The notes below the pieces were generated by a model, which searched no databases, was not told the DNA's origin, and saw only the letters and a list, made by a program, of their open reading frames with translations. Positions 1-7,597 of a stretch of 14,108 bases of DNA are shown here, one piece after another; position 1 is the first letter of the stretch; each line of letters opens with the position of its first letter. The DNA is from JBLHKE01 sp047619485 (GTDB lineage Bacteria; Verrucomicrobiota; Verrucomicrobiia; Verrucomicrobiales; DEV007), in NCBI GenBank assembly GCA_047619485.1, contig JBLHKE010000112.1, forward strand, positions 1 to 14,108. Direction: 5' to 3'. The position numbers and the translations under genes were made by a program.

Positions 1-46
1 CATTGTGAGGGTGGGAGAACAGCATGCGATGGCCGTTCTTCAGAGC

Positions 47-398
47 CTAGACGGCATCCCCAGACCGCTTTTGCGCTAGAAGCGCCTCAGCAAACCTGAT
101 CCGACAATCAGTCCGGCAGATATCAAGCGCGCTATTCAAATACTGGGCGGCCAGCGAATCCAGCTCGATCGCCGCCAGGCGCTCCGCGAGCCGGGCGATA
201 TCGACATCACCCCGATCCAGCATACTAACATTCAACGAAAACGACTTGAGGAACTCGGCACTGAGCGTTTCGCTATCAGCGATTTACGACGAGCGACGCA
301 CACTCAGGATTGGCAGCGAGATCTAGCTTAGCGCGCTCTCCCTCATAGGCGACATCGAACACATCCTCACGCGCAGCCCAAGATAACTCATTACTCAC
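47..398 (-). pseudogene. Possible small hypothetical gene broken by a frameshift
   Basis: I do not recognise this. Reading on the minus strand, a GTG start at 398-396, overlapping the last codons of the upstream phosphatase gene, opens 40 codons (starting MSNELSWAARED) that end at a TGA at 278-276. A second open stretch in the +1 frame runs from about 283 to the stop at 47-49 and reads on smoothly (IADSETLSAEFLKSFS, then an acidic, Leu/Ala-rich helical sequence). Removing one A from the AAA run at 283-285 would join the two into a protein of about 117 residues. The combined product has no signal peptide or membrane segment and looks soluble and alpha-helical. The join is inferred. It could be a decayed gene, a sequencing error, or two meaningless ORFs. 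A TTG-started 62-residue ORF (47-235) is the only part open without correction. Nothing else is evident in the first 390 bases. Confidence 0.3.
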
Positions 399-1455
399 TA
401 ACCTGTTCCGCGACTTTCAAATCCTGCTTAGCATTGATGCTCGATCCCCCGATGGCTGGTAGATCTAATAAGCTCAAGGCCAGATTGCCGGCATCACCGT
501 TACGGATCGGGGCGAGTCCCTCTGAGTCGTAGGCTGGATTCTCGGTGCCCGGATCTTTGCGGCTTGCTGCGTTAAGCGCATACAAGTCTCCACCCTTTTT
601 CGTGGTTGGTCCCCAGACGACAAACGGAATCGTGTAGTTGTAGGGCGAGTCCGCCTTGAGGTGAGTCTTGGTCTCCATGCGACCGCCGTGATCCGCGGTG
701 AGAATGATCGAAGTTTTGCCCTTGAACCGATCGTCTGAATCGATCAACTCCATCAGTTGGCCGAGGACGCCATCGATGCGCACCACCGCCTTCATGTAGG
801 GCGCGCCATCAGTCAGGTCCCAACCGCTCGCGTGGCCAGCCGTGTCAGTGTCGCGCAGGTGGAGCATGCTCAACTGGAACGGCGTCGCCTTCATTGCCTC
901 GAGGTAGCGCGGCATCAGCTTCTCGATGTCCTCCTCGAACACGAAGACGTCGAGTTTGTCCTTGCCATTATCCTCACCGATCGTATCCGGCTTGCCGTTG
1001 CGTTCGTCATAGCTGCGATCGTAGAGGAGAAACTTCGTCTTGCTGCTGAAGAGGGCGGTGCGCATACCGTGATCGTGCGCCACGCCGAACATCGAGCGCA
1101 CATACTGTTTTTTCTTACGGTGCAACATTTCACCGAGCTTCGGTGTGCCATTGCTCGTCCAGTTGTGACCCGCGGCACCGGCGACAGGTCGCCCGGTGAC
1201 CATGCTCGTATGGTTCGGCAGAGTGACGGTTTGCGTCTTGTCGGTGCGCGCGTTCTTGGTCGACACGCCCTCCTTGATCATCCGGAACAGGTTCGGCAAT
1301 CTCTCCTCGCCCAACTTCTCCACCGCATCCGGGCGCAGGCCGTCACAGCTGATTAGGATGGCATGATTTTCAAGCGGCGGGGCAGCCGCCAGATTCGATG
1401 CAAATAGCCCGAGGGCGAAACATACGGCAAGCGTTGGGAGGAATGGGATCTTCAT
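391..1455 (-). CDS. Exported alkaline phosphatase family hydrolase (type I phosphodiesterase/nucleotide pyrophosphatase-like)
   Basis: This 354-residue protein begins with a signal peptide (hydrophobic stretch at about residues 5-22, likely cut after the Ala run at 23-25), so it should act in the periplasm or outside. The metal-dependent alkaline-phosphatase-superfamily pattern is complete. It has Asp38 in SCDGLRPD, a Thr78 nucleophile in TVTLPNHTSM with Asn81 after it, Asp204 and His208 in DTAGH, Asp255-His256 in TADHGG, and His265 in KTHLK. The Thr nucleophile and DxxGH spacing fit the nucleotide pyrophosphatase/phosphodiesterase branch better than sulfatases, which use a CxPxR formylglycine motif that is absent here. 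The family cleaves phosphomonoesters or diesters with two metal ions; the substrate cannot be read from sequence. The start ATG has no obvious Shine-Dalgarno. The gene is divergent from the PVC-type dehydrogenase gene, with about 100 bp between starts. Confidence 0.88.
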   Translation of the reverse strand: MKIPFLPTLAVCFALGLFASNLAAAPPLENHAILISCDGLRPDAVEKLGEERLPNLFRMIKEGVSTKNARTDKTQTVTLPNHTSMVTGRPVAGAAGHNWTSNGTPKLGEMLHRKKKQYVRSMFGVAHDHGMRTALFSSKTKFLLYDRSYDERNGKPDTIGEDNGKDKLDVFVFEEDIEKLMPRYLEAMKATPFQLSMLHLRDTDTAGHASGWDLTDGAPYMKAVVRIDGVLGQLMELIDSDDRFKGKTSIILTADHGGRMETKTHLKADSPYNYTIPFVVWGPTTKKGGDLYALNAASRKDPGTENPAYDSEGLAPIRNGDAGNLALSLLDLPAIGGSSINAKQDLKVAEQVSE

Positions 1456-1555
1456 GGTTTAGAGGTCACACCCAAGCCTGCCAGAGAAAAAAATCAACGT
1501 TAGAGAAGGTACCGTCCAAGGATCGACAAAAACGCAAACACTGCGAGATTTGGTG

Positions 1556-4500
1556 ATGCCTTCGAAACAACGTCCCTTGCGCACCCTTTTCCTCGCGGTC
1601 GGCCTCTGCCTCACAAGCCCCGTTAGCGCCGCCCCTCCCGAATTCGAGGTCGAGGTCTATTCTGACAAAGTTCAAAACCCCACCGCCATCTGCTTTGACG
1701 ACCAGGGCAGGCTCTACGTCACCGAGACCTTCCGCTGGGGGAATGGGGTCGAGGACAACCGTAACCACACCTACTGGATCATGGACGACCTCGCCTCGGA
1801 GACCAACGAGCAGCGCGTCGCCTACTACTACCGCTACGCCAGCGAGAAGCTCGGCGATCCGGACTATTTCACCAAGGAGAGCGAGCGGGTCGTCGTCTTG
1901 AGCGATGCTGATGGCGACGGCAAGGCCGGGGCACCGAGCGTGTTCGCTGACGGATTCAACGCGGCTGAGGACGGGCCCGCGATCGGTTTGCTCGCCGATG
2001 ATCAGGGCAAGATCTTCCTCGCCAACATCCCGCACGTCTGGTTACTCGAAGACAAAGATGGCGACCTCAAGGCCGACACACGCGAAAAAATCGTCAGCGG
2101 ATTCGGAGTCAAGACGAGCCTCAGCGGACACGACCTCCACGGTCTCGCCTGGGGACCTCACGACGGAAAACTCTATTTCTCCATGGGCGACCGTGGCTAC
2201 AACATCACCAGCAAGGAAGGGAGAGTGTTCAAGAACACCAACTCCGGAGGTGCCTTCCGCTGCAATCCCGATGGGTCAAACCTCGAACTCGTCTACCACA
2301 ACTTGCGCAACCCGCAGGAGATCGCCTTCAACGAATTCGGCGACCTGTTCACCGTCGACAACAACTGCGACCAGGGGGACTCCGCACGCGTCTGCTACCT
2401 GATCGAGGGCGGCGACGCCGGCTGGACCCTCGGGACGCAGGCGCTCACCACCTACTCCGACTTTATCCAAGACGGCGGCATGGAGCAGCGGCCGAACTGG
2501 CTTGTGGAGGGACACTGGAAGACACGATTCAAGGGCCAGCCCGCGTGGATCATGCCACCGATCGCCCACCTCACCAACGGCCCGTCGGGGATGGTTTTCA
2601 ACTCCGGCACGAGCATGCCTGGGCGCTACCAGAACAACTTTTTCGTGTGCGATTACAAAGGTGCACCCAACGTCTGCTTCCTCTACTCGTTTCGCGTGAA
2701 GCAGGAAGGTGCTGGCTATGTCATGGAAGATGCCCACGTTTTCCACAACGGCGTCCCGAACACCGACGTGGAGATCGGATATGACGGGAAGATCTACGTG
2801 GCTGATTTCGGCGGTGGCTGGAAACGCACCGACAAGGGCAACATCTACACGCTATTCGATCCGAAAGGCATCGAACGGGAAGCGGTCAACGAGACCAGCG
2901 AACTTTTCAGTAAAGGTTTCCCAGAAGATTCCGAGGCACTGTTGGCGCTGCTGTCCCACGAGGACATGCGCGTCCGCATGCGCGCGCAGTTCAACCTCGC
3001 CAAGCAGGGAAAATTACAGGCTGACCGACTGCTCGACATTGCCAGGTCAGGCAACCTCCATGCAGTCTGGGCACTCCGCCAAATAGGCGCTGGTGAACAC
3101 CTCATGAACGCACTCGAGCAGGGCGGAGACGAGCTGCGCGCACAGATTTTCCGGGCACTCGGCGACATCAATTATGCACCGGCCACCGAACTCCTGCGCA
3201 TCAGCATCCATGACAAATCACCGCGTGCGCGCTGCTTCGCCACCATCGCCGCCGCCAAACTAGGCGATCGGATGGCGATCCCGAGTGTCATCGAACTACT
3301 GCGCAAGAACGACAACAGAGATCTCAACGAACGCCACGCAGCGATCTACGCCCTCGAGCACCTGATGACCGACCAAGACTCAACAAATTACATCAATGAC
3401 AAGTCCTCCGCGGTGCGCCTCGGCGTGCTCCTCGCCATGCGACGCCAGCTCAACCCGCGGGTTGCCGATTTCCTCGACGACACCGATCCAGCCCTCGTCA
3501 CGGAGGCGATCAGCGCCATCAACGATCTAGACATTCAAGCAGCAGTCCCAGCACTCGCAGATTTTTCAAAGCGCCTGAGCGGCAAAGGCCATGGCAAAGC
3601 GCCCAAGCTTAGCGAGCCAGTCTTCCGTCGTATCATCAACGCCAACGTACGCGCCGGAAAACCAGAAAACGCCGCCAACCTCGTCGCCCTCGCAGCGAAT
3701 CCACAGCTGGCAAACAAGTGGCGCTCACTCTGCTTACTCGCGCTCGAAACTTTCGCCGCGCCACAGCCGATCGACCCCACGATGGGCATCTACCGCCCGC
3801 TAGAGAAACGCGCTCCCACCGAGATCCGCGCAGCGATCGAACTGCCGATCCTAGCACTATTCCAGAATGCCACCGGCGAGATCGCCGCCGGCACCACCCG
3901 CGTCATCACCACCTACGAGATCGTCCTCGACCCGCAGCTGCTCACCCACCGGATCCTCGACTCGCGCCAACCGGAACCAATGAGGATCGCCGCCCTGCAG
4001 CAACTCGCCTCGAATCGAGAGTTCACCGACAAGTCCGTCTTCCGCGACGCCCTCGCCGACTCGGCCGGAGCCCTGCGCGCCTGTGCCGCGAAACTGTGGT
4101 CAGAGCGCTTCCCTGCCGATCGCCTAGAGGTGATCGACGCCCTCCTTTTGCAGACCGGAGACAGCGACCTGCGCACCGCCTACAGCCTTCTCTCAATCGA
4201 CAAATCCGCAGGGTCAAGCGAGCGACTCGCCGGCCAGCTCGAAGCCCTCAAGAACGGGACGCTATTCCGCACCGTCCACCTCGACCTCTACGAAGCGATC
4301 GAGGCGCAGGCCGATGCCGCCCTTATCGAAAAACTCGATGGCATCGATCCGTTTCAACTGACACGAGAGGGTGGCGATCCGCTGCAGGGACGCAAGGTTT
4401 TCGAAAACCAGGGGATCTGCCTCAAGTGCCACACAGCACTACGCGGCGACGGCGACGCCGGCCCACCGCTTGGCACCATCGCCCGACTGCGCCGCGACGA

Positions 4501-4786
4501 TGAACTCCTAGACTCGCTGCTGAACCCCAGCGCCACCATTGTTCCAGGCTACGGCATTGCCACCATCACCCTGAAGGACGATACCGCCATCGTTGGCAGC
4601 TCGATTGAAGAGACTGACACGCAGCTCATCCTCAAAGACGCCAGCGGAGCAATGAAGGAGATCCCCCTGACGAACATCAAAAGTCGAAGTGCAGAAATCT
4701 CTGCCATGCCCCCGATGTTCACCACCGGCATCCTCTCGAAACAGGATCTCCGCGACGTCATGGCGTTCTTGAAATCTTTGCAGTAG
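1556..4786 (+). CDS. PVC-type membrane-bound dehydrogenase: beta-propeller, HEAT repeats and C-terminal cytochrome c
   Basis: ATG at 1556 is preferred (1076 residues); in-frame TTG 1550 and GTG 1553 just upstream are less likely. A signal peptide (about residues 1-26, ending VSAAPP) exports it. Residues about 30-440 form a sugar-dehydrogenase-like propeller of the 'putative membrane-bound dehydrogenase' family. Marks are the Asp-rich loops DADGDG (from residue 117) and DKDGDL (from 166), HDLHGLAWGP, and the LRNPQEIAFNEFGDLFTVDN block. Residues about 455-700 carry HEAT-like helical repeats. The last 140 residues are a planctomycete/verrucomicrobial heme-binding domain with CLKCH at 955-959 and candidate axial Met residues in SAMPPM. 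The family is thought to oxidise a sugar-like or other organic substrate and pass electrons to its own heme. Neither substrate nor cofactor is proven, and 'membrane-bound' is a family name: no clear anchor other than the signal peptide is visible. It ends naturally (MAFLKSLQ), with the sigma-factor remnant starting inside the stop codon region. Confidence 0.88.
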   Translation: MPSKQRPLRTLFLAVGLCLTSPVSAAPPEFEVEVYSDKVQNPTAICFDDQGRLYVTETFRWGNGVEDNRNHTYWIMDDLASETNEQRVAYYYRYASEKLGDPDYFTKESERVVVLSDADGDGKAGAPSVFADGFNAAEDGPAIGLLADDQGKIFLANIPHVWLLEDKDGDLKADTREKIVSGFGVKTSLSGHDLHGLAWGPHDGKLYFSMGDRGYNITSKEGRVFKNTNSGGAFRCNPDGSNLELVYHNLRNPQEIAFNEFGDLFTVDNNCDQGDSARVCYLIEGGDAGWTLGTQALTTYSDFIQDGGMEQRPNWLVEGHWKTRFKGQPAWIMPPIAHLTNGPSGMVFNSGTSMPGRYQNNFFVCDYKGAPNVCFLYSFRVKQEGAGYVMEDAHVFHNGVPNTDVEIGYDGKIYVADFGGGWKRTDKGNIYTLFDPKGIEREAVNETSELFSKGFPEDSEALLALLSHEDMRVRMRAQFNLAKQGKLQADRLLDIARSGNLHAVWALRQIGAGEHLMNALEQGGDELRAQIFRALGDINYAPATELLRISIHDKSPRARCFATIAAAKLGDRMAIPSVIELLRKNDNRDLNERHAAIYALEHLMTDQDSTNYINDKSSAVRLGVLLAMRRQLNPRVADFLDDTDPALVTEAISAINDLDIQAAVPALADFSKRLSGKGHGKAPKLSEPVFRRIINANVRAGKPENAANLVALAANPQLANKWRSLCLLALETFAAPQPIDPTMGIYRPLEKRAPTEIRAAIELPILALFQNATGEIAAGTTRVITTYEIVLDPQLLTHRILDSRQPEPMRIAALQQLASNREFTDKSVFRDALADSAGALRACAAKLWSERFPADRLEVIDALLLQTGDSDLRTAYSLLSIDKSAGSSERLAGQLEALKNGTLFRTVHLDLYEAIEAQADAALIEKLDGIDPFQLTREGGDPLQGRKVFENQGICLKCHTALRGDGDAGPPLGTIARLRRDDELLDSLLNPSATIVPGYGIATITLKDDTAIVGSSIEETDTQLILKDASGAMKEIPLTNIKSRSAEISAMPPMFTTGILSKQDLRDVMAFLKSLQ

Positions 4787-4952
4787 AGCGGGAACCAGTA
4801 GGTCTCACAGAGTTCCGCCAGCGCGCGTTCGGCACGCTCGTCTCCAGCCCACACATCCAGCGCGTCACGGGAAAGTTCCCGCGGCCGTCGACGACAAATT
4901 CGTTGCTCACGCTGCTACCAGACCGGGCAGCGATCGATTCGCCAACCGCCAT
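4783..4952 (-). pseudogene. Truncated, frameshifted ECF RNA polymerase sigma factor gene (5' remnant)
   Basis: Read on the minus strand, an ATG at 4952-4950 has a good Shine-Dalgarno (AGGAGG at 4966-4961, 8-nt spacing), better than most genes in the window. It opens 32 codons ending in FPVTRW. After a one-base slip at 4857 the reading continues as DVWAGDERAERALAELCETY and then WFPLY. This matches the N-terminal region of PVC-group ECF sigma factors, whose family pattern is TRWS-V-x-A-GD, then ALxxLCxxYWYPLYAF. The match stops after Tyr (codon at 4785-4783), and further codons are simply the antisense of the dehydrogenase gene's 3' end. Sigma regions 2 and 4 are therefore absent and no functional sigma can be made. 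The family assignment rests on recalled motif similarity. The deletion endpoint coinciding with the neighbouring stop codon suggests a rearrangement joined the two. Confidence 0.68.
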
Positions 4953-5015
4953 TTGCACCGCCTCCTATCTGTGGGAAGATGCCCGCCTGTCCGCGTCCCC
5001 AGCCGTGCCTCCAAA

Positions 5016-5561
5016 ATGAAAGACGACACCCAACGCCCGCGCTTCCAACGCTCGGCAATGCTCGCCATCGCCGCCATCGTCACCCTACTCGCTGGGATCA
5101 CGGTCTACAGCCTCTTCACTGCAGGGCAGAAGCTGACAGACGGCCTGGTTTCAGTCGACGAGTTTCGTGAGAGCCGGGCGAACTTTGCTGTGGACGAATT
5201 TGATCTCGATCTGGTAACGGGAGACCTCGCCGTGGCGAAGGCGTTTCTCGATGAACAAGGCTACCCTACCTACCTCGCCCCCCCGATCACACTGACCGAT
5301 TTCAACGGCACGGGATGCAAAACCATCGATTGGGAAGGACACAAGATCAGTCTCATCTGTTTCGTCAATGCCGATCGCCACTTGGTCTACCTGTTCATCA
5401 TCGGACGCGAAGCGCTCAGCGATCTCGAATCCCTCAGCACCCTGCCCGGATCGATCGTAATCCACCACGGGCGCCAGACCGGTGGCTGGCTCGGTAGCGA
5501 TCACCTCTTCCTGCTCGTCAGCTCATTGCCAGGGGTCAAGATTCCGACGATCAAGGACTAA
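5016..5561 (+). CDS. Single-pass membrane protein, anti-sigma-associated type, function unproven
   Basis: The ATG at 5016 gives 181 residues and is preferred over the in-frame upstream start at 4953, whose extra 21 residues look non-coding and overlap the sigma-remnant promoter region. A short basic cytoplasmic tail (MKDDTQRPRFQRS) precedes one transmembrane helix (about residues 15-35). A soluble domain follows, containing GCKTIDWEGHKISLICF and then LVYLFIIGREAL. That GC-W-G-SLICF-HLF pattern is familiar to me from small Verrucomicrobia/Planctomycetes membrane proteins encoded beside ECF sigma factors, often called anti-sigma-like. Here no intact sigma gene is adjacent, only the divergent remnant at 4783-4952, so the protein may be an orphan. 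No Shine-Dalgarno is visible. A direct sigma-binding role is inferred from context of relatives only, and the typical zinc anti-sigma motif (HxxxCxxC) is absent. Confidence 0.6.
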   Translation: MKDDTQRPRFQRSAMLAIAAIVTLLAGITVYSLFTAGQKLTDGLVSVDEFRESRANFAVDEFDLDLVTGDLAVAKAFLDEQGYPTYLAPPITLTDFNGTGCKTIDWEGHKISLICFVNADRHLVYLFIIGREALSDLESLSTLPGSIVIHHGRQTGGWLGSDHLFLLVSSLPGVKIPTIKD

Positions 5562-5562
5562 G

Positions 5563-5718
5563 GCTTCGACAAGTCTAGACCGTCGGGTGTTCGCCGGAAG
5601 ATTTGAGCGCTGGCGTTGTTGGCGAAACGTCGAAGATGCCTATCTACCCCGTGTTCGCCGCCCAGCCATCCATCAAATCTTATTCGCCGCGCAGTCCACC
5701 GTTTAGACTTTTCGAAGC
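5563..5718. repeat. Long imperfect palindrome, MITE- or REP-like intergenic element
   Basis: The left end (5563-5582) begins GCTTCGACAAGTCTAGACC and the right end, read from 5718 backwards, begins GCTTCGAAAAGTCTAAACG, so the outermost ~20 bases are near-perfect terminal inverted repeats. The symmetry continues inward. GGAAGATTTGA (5597-5606) mirrors TCAAATCTT (5673-5681), and GTTCGCCG boxes occur at 5589-5596 and 5653-5660, so nearly the whole 156 bases could fold into one long hairpin with its centre near 5640. No target-site duplication is evident at the flanks and no transposase is encoded. It starts one base after the stop of the upstream gene. A non-autonomous transposable element or a REP/BIME-type repeat both fit; copy number elsewhere in the genome would decide. 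Confidence 0.62.
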
Positions 5719-5765
5719 ACAAGCGCTTCACCTCATCAGACTCGGCAGCGCGGAGGCGAGCCATT

Positions 5766-5794
5766 TTCCTCCTTGAATCAGCGTCTGGGAGGAA
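5766..5794 (+). promoter_or_regulatory. Possible leader hairpin covering a GGAGG Shine-Dalgarno
   Basis: TTCCTCC (5766-5772) is the exact complement of GGAGGAA (5788-5794), giving a 7-bp stem with a 15-nt loop ahead of the ATG at 5810. The right arm is the only purine-rich Shine-Dalgarno-like sequence for the propeller gene. Its 16-nt distance to the start is longer than usual, so its role is uncertain. Confidence 0.25.
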
Positions 5795-5809
5795 GTTAGA
5801 TTCCACATC

Positions 5810-7063
5810 ATGAAGATCGCCTCCACGCTGTTACTATTCGTCGCCTCCACCCTCACACCACTCTCAGCCGAGGACTGGCCAAATTGGCGCGGACCAAGCC
5901 AAAACGGCATCTCCAGTGAAAAGGGTCTCAACTTCGACTGGCCGGAAGACGGGCCGAAACTCGTCTGGCAAGTAGATGGTTGCGGCAAAGGCTACGCCAG
6001 CGTCTCCGTCTCCCAGGGCAACATTTTCACGATCGGCAACAAGAACGGCGGCGAACACCTCACAGCCTTCGATGAGAAGAGCGGCATGGAACTCTGGTCG
6101 ACCAAGTTCGGCACCTCCGGCCACAGCAACGGCACCCCTACCGTCGACGGCGACTTCGTCTACGCCATCGGCCGCGATGGCGACCTCATCTGCTGCAAGA
6201 CCAGCAACGGTGAAATCGTTTGGCAGAAACGGTTCGACAAAGACTTCGGTGGAAAGATGATGTCCGGCTGGGGCTACAGCGAGTCCCCGCTCATCGACGG
6301 TGACCACCTGATCTGCACCCCCGGCGGCAAGGACAACATGATCGTCGCCCTCGACAAAAAGACCGGCGAGAAAATATGGGGCAGCAAGTCCGGCGATGAC
6401 GGGGATCGCGGCAAGGACGGCGCCGGCTACTCCACGGTCGTCATCTCCGAGGCAGCCGGGGTGAAACAGTACATCCAGCTCACCGGGCGCGGCATTATCA
6501 GCGTGCGCGCCAAAGACGGCCGGCAACTGTGGAACTACAACCGCATCGCCAACAACACCGCCAACATCCCGACCCCGATCGTCACCGGTGATCATGTCTT
6601 CTGCTCGACCGGCTACGGCACCGGCTCCGCCCTCCTCAAGCTATCCAAAAAAGGCGCCACTGGAGTCAAAGCGGAAGAGGTCTATTTCCTCGAAGCCGAC
6701 ACCCTGCAGAACCACCACGGCGGCATGATCCGTATCGGCAAACACATTTACACTGGCCACAAGCACAACAACGGTTTCCCGATCTGCGTCGACATCACCA
6801 CTGGCGACATCATCTGGGGCGGCGACGAACGTGGACCAGGCAGCGGCTCCGCCGCGATTACGGCAGCCGACGGCCACCTGATTTTCCGCTACCAGAATGG
6901 CATCATCGCGCTGATCGAGGCGACACCAGACGGTTACAATCTGAAGGCCCAGTTCAAGCCGGTGCACCAAGAGAAAGAGAGCTGGGCACACCCGGTCATC
7001 GCCAACGGGAAGCTCATCTTGCGCGAGCAGGACAAACTCATGTGCTACGACCTCAGCAAGTAG
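5810..7063 (+). CDS. Exported PQQ-like (BamB-type) beta-propeller protein
   Basis: This protein has 417 residues with a clear signal peptide (about residues 1-20, cut before EDWPNWRGPS). The mature N-terminus DWPNWRGPSQNGIS is a hallmark of secreted PQQ-like beta-propeller proteins abundant in Planctomycetes and Verrucomicrobia. Propeller blades recur as short strands ending in Gly-Glu/Asp-x-x-W: KSGMELWSTKF, SNGEIVWQKRF, KTGEKIWGSK, KDGRQLWNYN and TGDIIWGGDE. The relatives are annotated as PQQ-binding-like or outer-membrane assembly BamB-like, but enzymatic activity has not generally been shown. I cannot see a convincing full set of catalytic PQQ-dehydrogenase residues, so a scaffold, binding or unknown redox role is equally possible. 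It is convergent with the OsmC gene, with only about 30 bp between stops. A possible hairpin over the ribosome site precedes it. The ATG at 5810 is the only start compatible with the signal peptide. Confidence 0.85.
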   Translation: MKIASTLLLFVASTLTPLSAEDWPNWRGPSQNGISSEKGLNFDWPEDGPKLVWQVDGCGKGYASVSVSQGNIFTIGNKNGGEHLTAFDEKSGMELWSTKFGTSGHSNGTPTVDGDFVYAIGRDGDLICCKTSNGEIVWQKRFDKDFGGKMMSGWGYSESPLIDGDHLICTPGGKDNMIVALDKKTGEKIWGSKSGDDGDRGKDGAGYSTVVISEAAGVKQYIQLTGRGIISVRAKDGRQLWNYNRIANNTANIPTPIVTGDHVFCSTGYGTGSALLKLSKKGATGVKAEEVYFLEADTLQNHHGGMIRIGKHIYTGHKHNNGFPICVDITTGDIIWGGDERGPGSGSAAITAADGHLIFRYQNGIIALIEATPDGYNLKAQFKPVHQEKESWAHPVIANGKLILREQDKLMCYDLSK

Positions 7064-7094
7064 CCCGGGCTTCTAGCCTCGCCAGCGCGCCGGA

Positions 7095-7547
7095 CTAATC
7101 CAGCACAGTCACGATCTCCGTCTTCACCGAATTCGCAATAAAGCAGCCCTCATGCGCCTTGTGGTGCAGCTGCTCGAGCTGTTCCCGAGAAACCTCCACT
7201 CCGTCAGCGAACACCGTCACAGGGCGCAACTCCACCCGCGTGACCACCGGCTTCTTCGTCTCCGGATCCTTCTCTAGGAATGCGACGGCCTTGTCGCTGT
7301 AGGAATCTACCGTCAGCTTCTGCATCGAAGCCAATGCAAGGAACGTCAGCGCGTGACAGCTCGACAAGGAAGCCGCATAGGCAGCCTCCGGATCCACGCA
7401 ACCCCCGTCACCCTGGAAATCGACCGCCGCGGAAGCCCTCACGACCTCCCCGTTATCAAACTTCCAAGTGTGGTTGCGCGAATATTCTTTGTAGGAGAAA
7501 CCTTCGGTCTCCCGCTTCCAGTCCAGTTCTACTCGGTGTTCTGACAT
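7095..7547 (-). CDS. OsmC family peroxiredoxin (organic hydroperoxide reductase-like)
   Basis: This is a 150-residue cytoplasmic protein of normal length for the OsmC/Ohr superfamily. The two redox cysteines are present: Cys64 in LSSCHALTFLALA and Cys135 in HEGCFIANSVKTEI. The conserved acidic residue lies in the VDPEAAYAASL helix entry (Glu54), and Arg38 (VVRASA) is a candidate for the partner arginine. Cys50 is an extra cysteine. The family reduces organic and fatty-acid hydroperoxides through a Cys-Cys disulfide. The N-terminus (HTWKFDNGEVVRAS) resembles the 'OsmC family protein' subgroup rather than classical Ohr. The start ATG has no evident Shine-Dalgarno. The gene stands alone on the minus strand, convergent with the propeller gene and followed on its other side by a decayed region, so it is likely a single transcription unit. 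Confidence 0.9.
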   Translation of the reverse strand: MSEHRVELDWKRETEGFSYKEYSRNHTWKFDNGEVVRASAAVDFQGDGGCVDPEAAYAASLSSCHALTFLALASMQKLTVDSYSDKAVAFLEKDPETKKPVVTRVELRPVTVFADGVEVSREQLEQLHHKAHEGCFIANSVKTEIVTVLD

Positions 7548-7597
7548 AATGATGGCAACGTGGGCGTCCCACCCGCATCAAGCCAGCAAAAAAATAA

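Noticed and set aside
757..1356. Open plus-strand frame of 199 codons inside the phosphatase gene
   Set aside because: It is the antisense of a gene with a complete active site and signal peptide; its composition (His/Arg/Val-rich, no domain) is that of a shadow frame.
3718..4503. Open plus-strand frame of 261 codons inside the dehydrogenase gene
   Set aside because: Extremely Arg/Pro-rich, as expected from an alternate frame of a GC-rich gene; the main frame has HEAT and cytochrome features throughout.
4953..5015. Upstream start for the 5016 membrane protein
   Set aside because: The extra 21 residues look non-coding and this stretch holds the Shine-Dalgarno of the divergent sigma remnant.
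5558..5806. Minus-strand 82-codon ORF across the 5563-5718 palindrome
   Set aside because: Its middle is translated from the palindromic element and the rest has no protein character; better explained as repeat DNA.
5864..6595. Minus-strand 243-codon ORF inside the propeller gene
   Set aside because: Antisense shadow (Val/Ala/Asp-rich) of a clearly coding frame with signal peptide and propeller repeats.
7062..7071. Palindrome AGCCCGGGCT between the convergent propeller and OsmC genes as a terminator
   Set aside because: Only 10 bp with no loop and no T-run; too weak to call.
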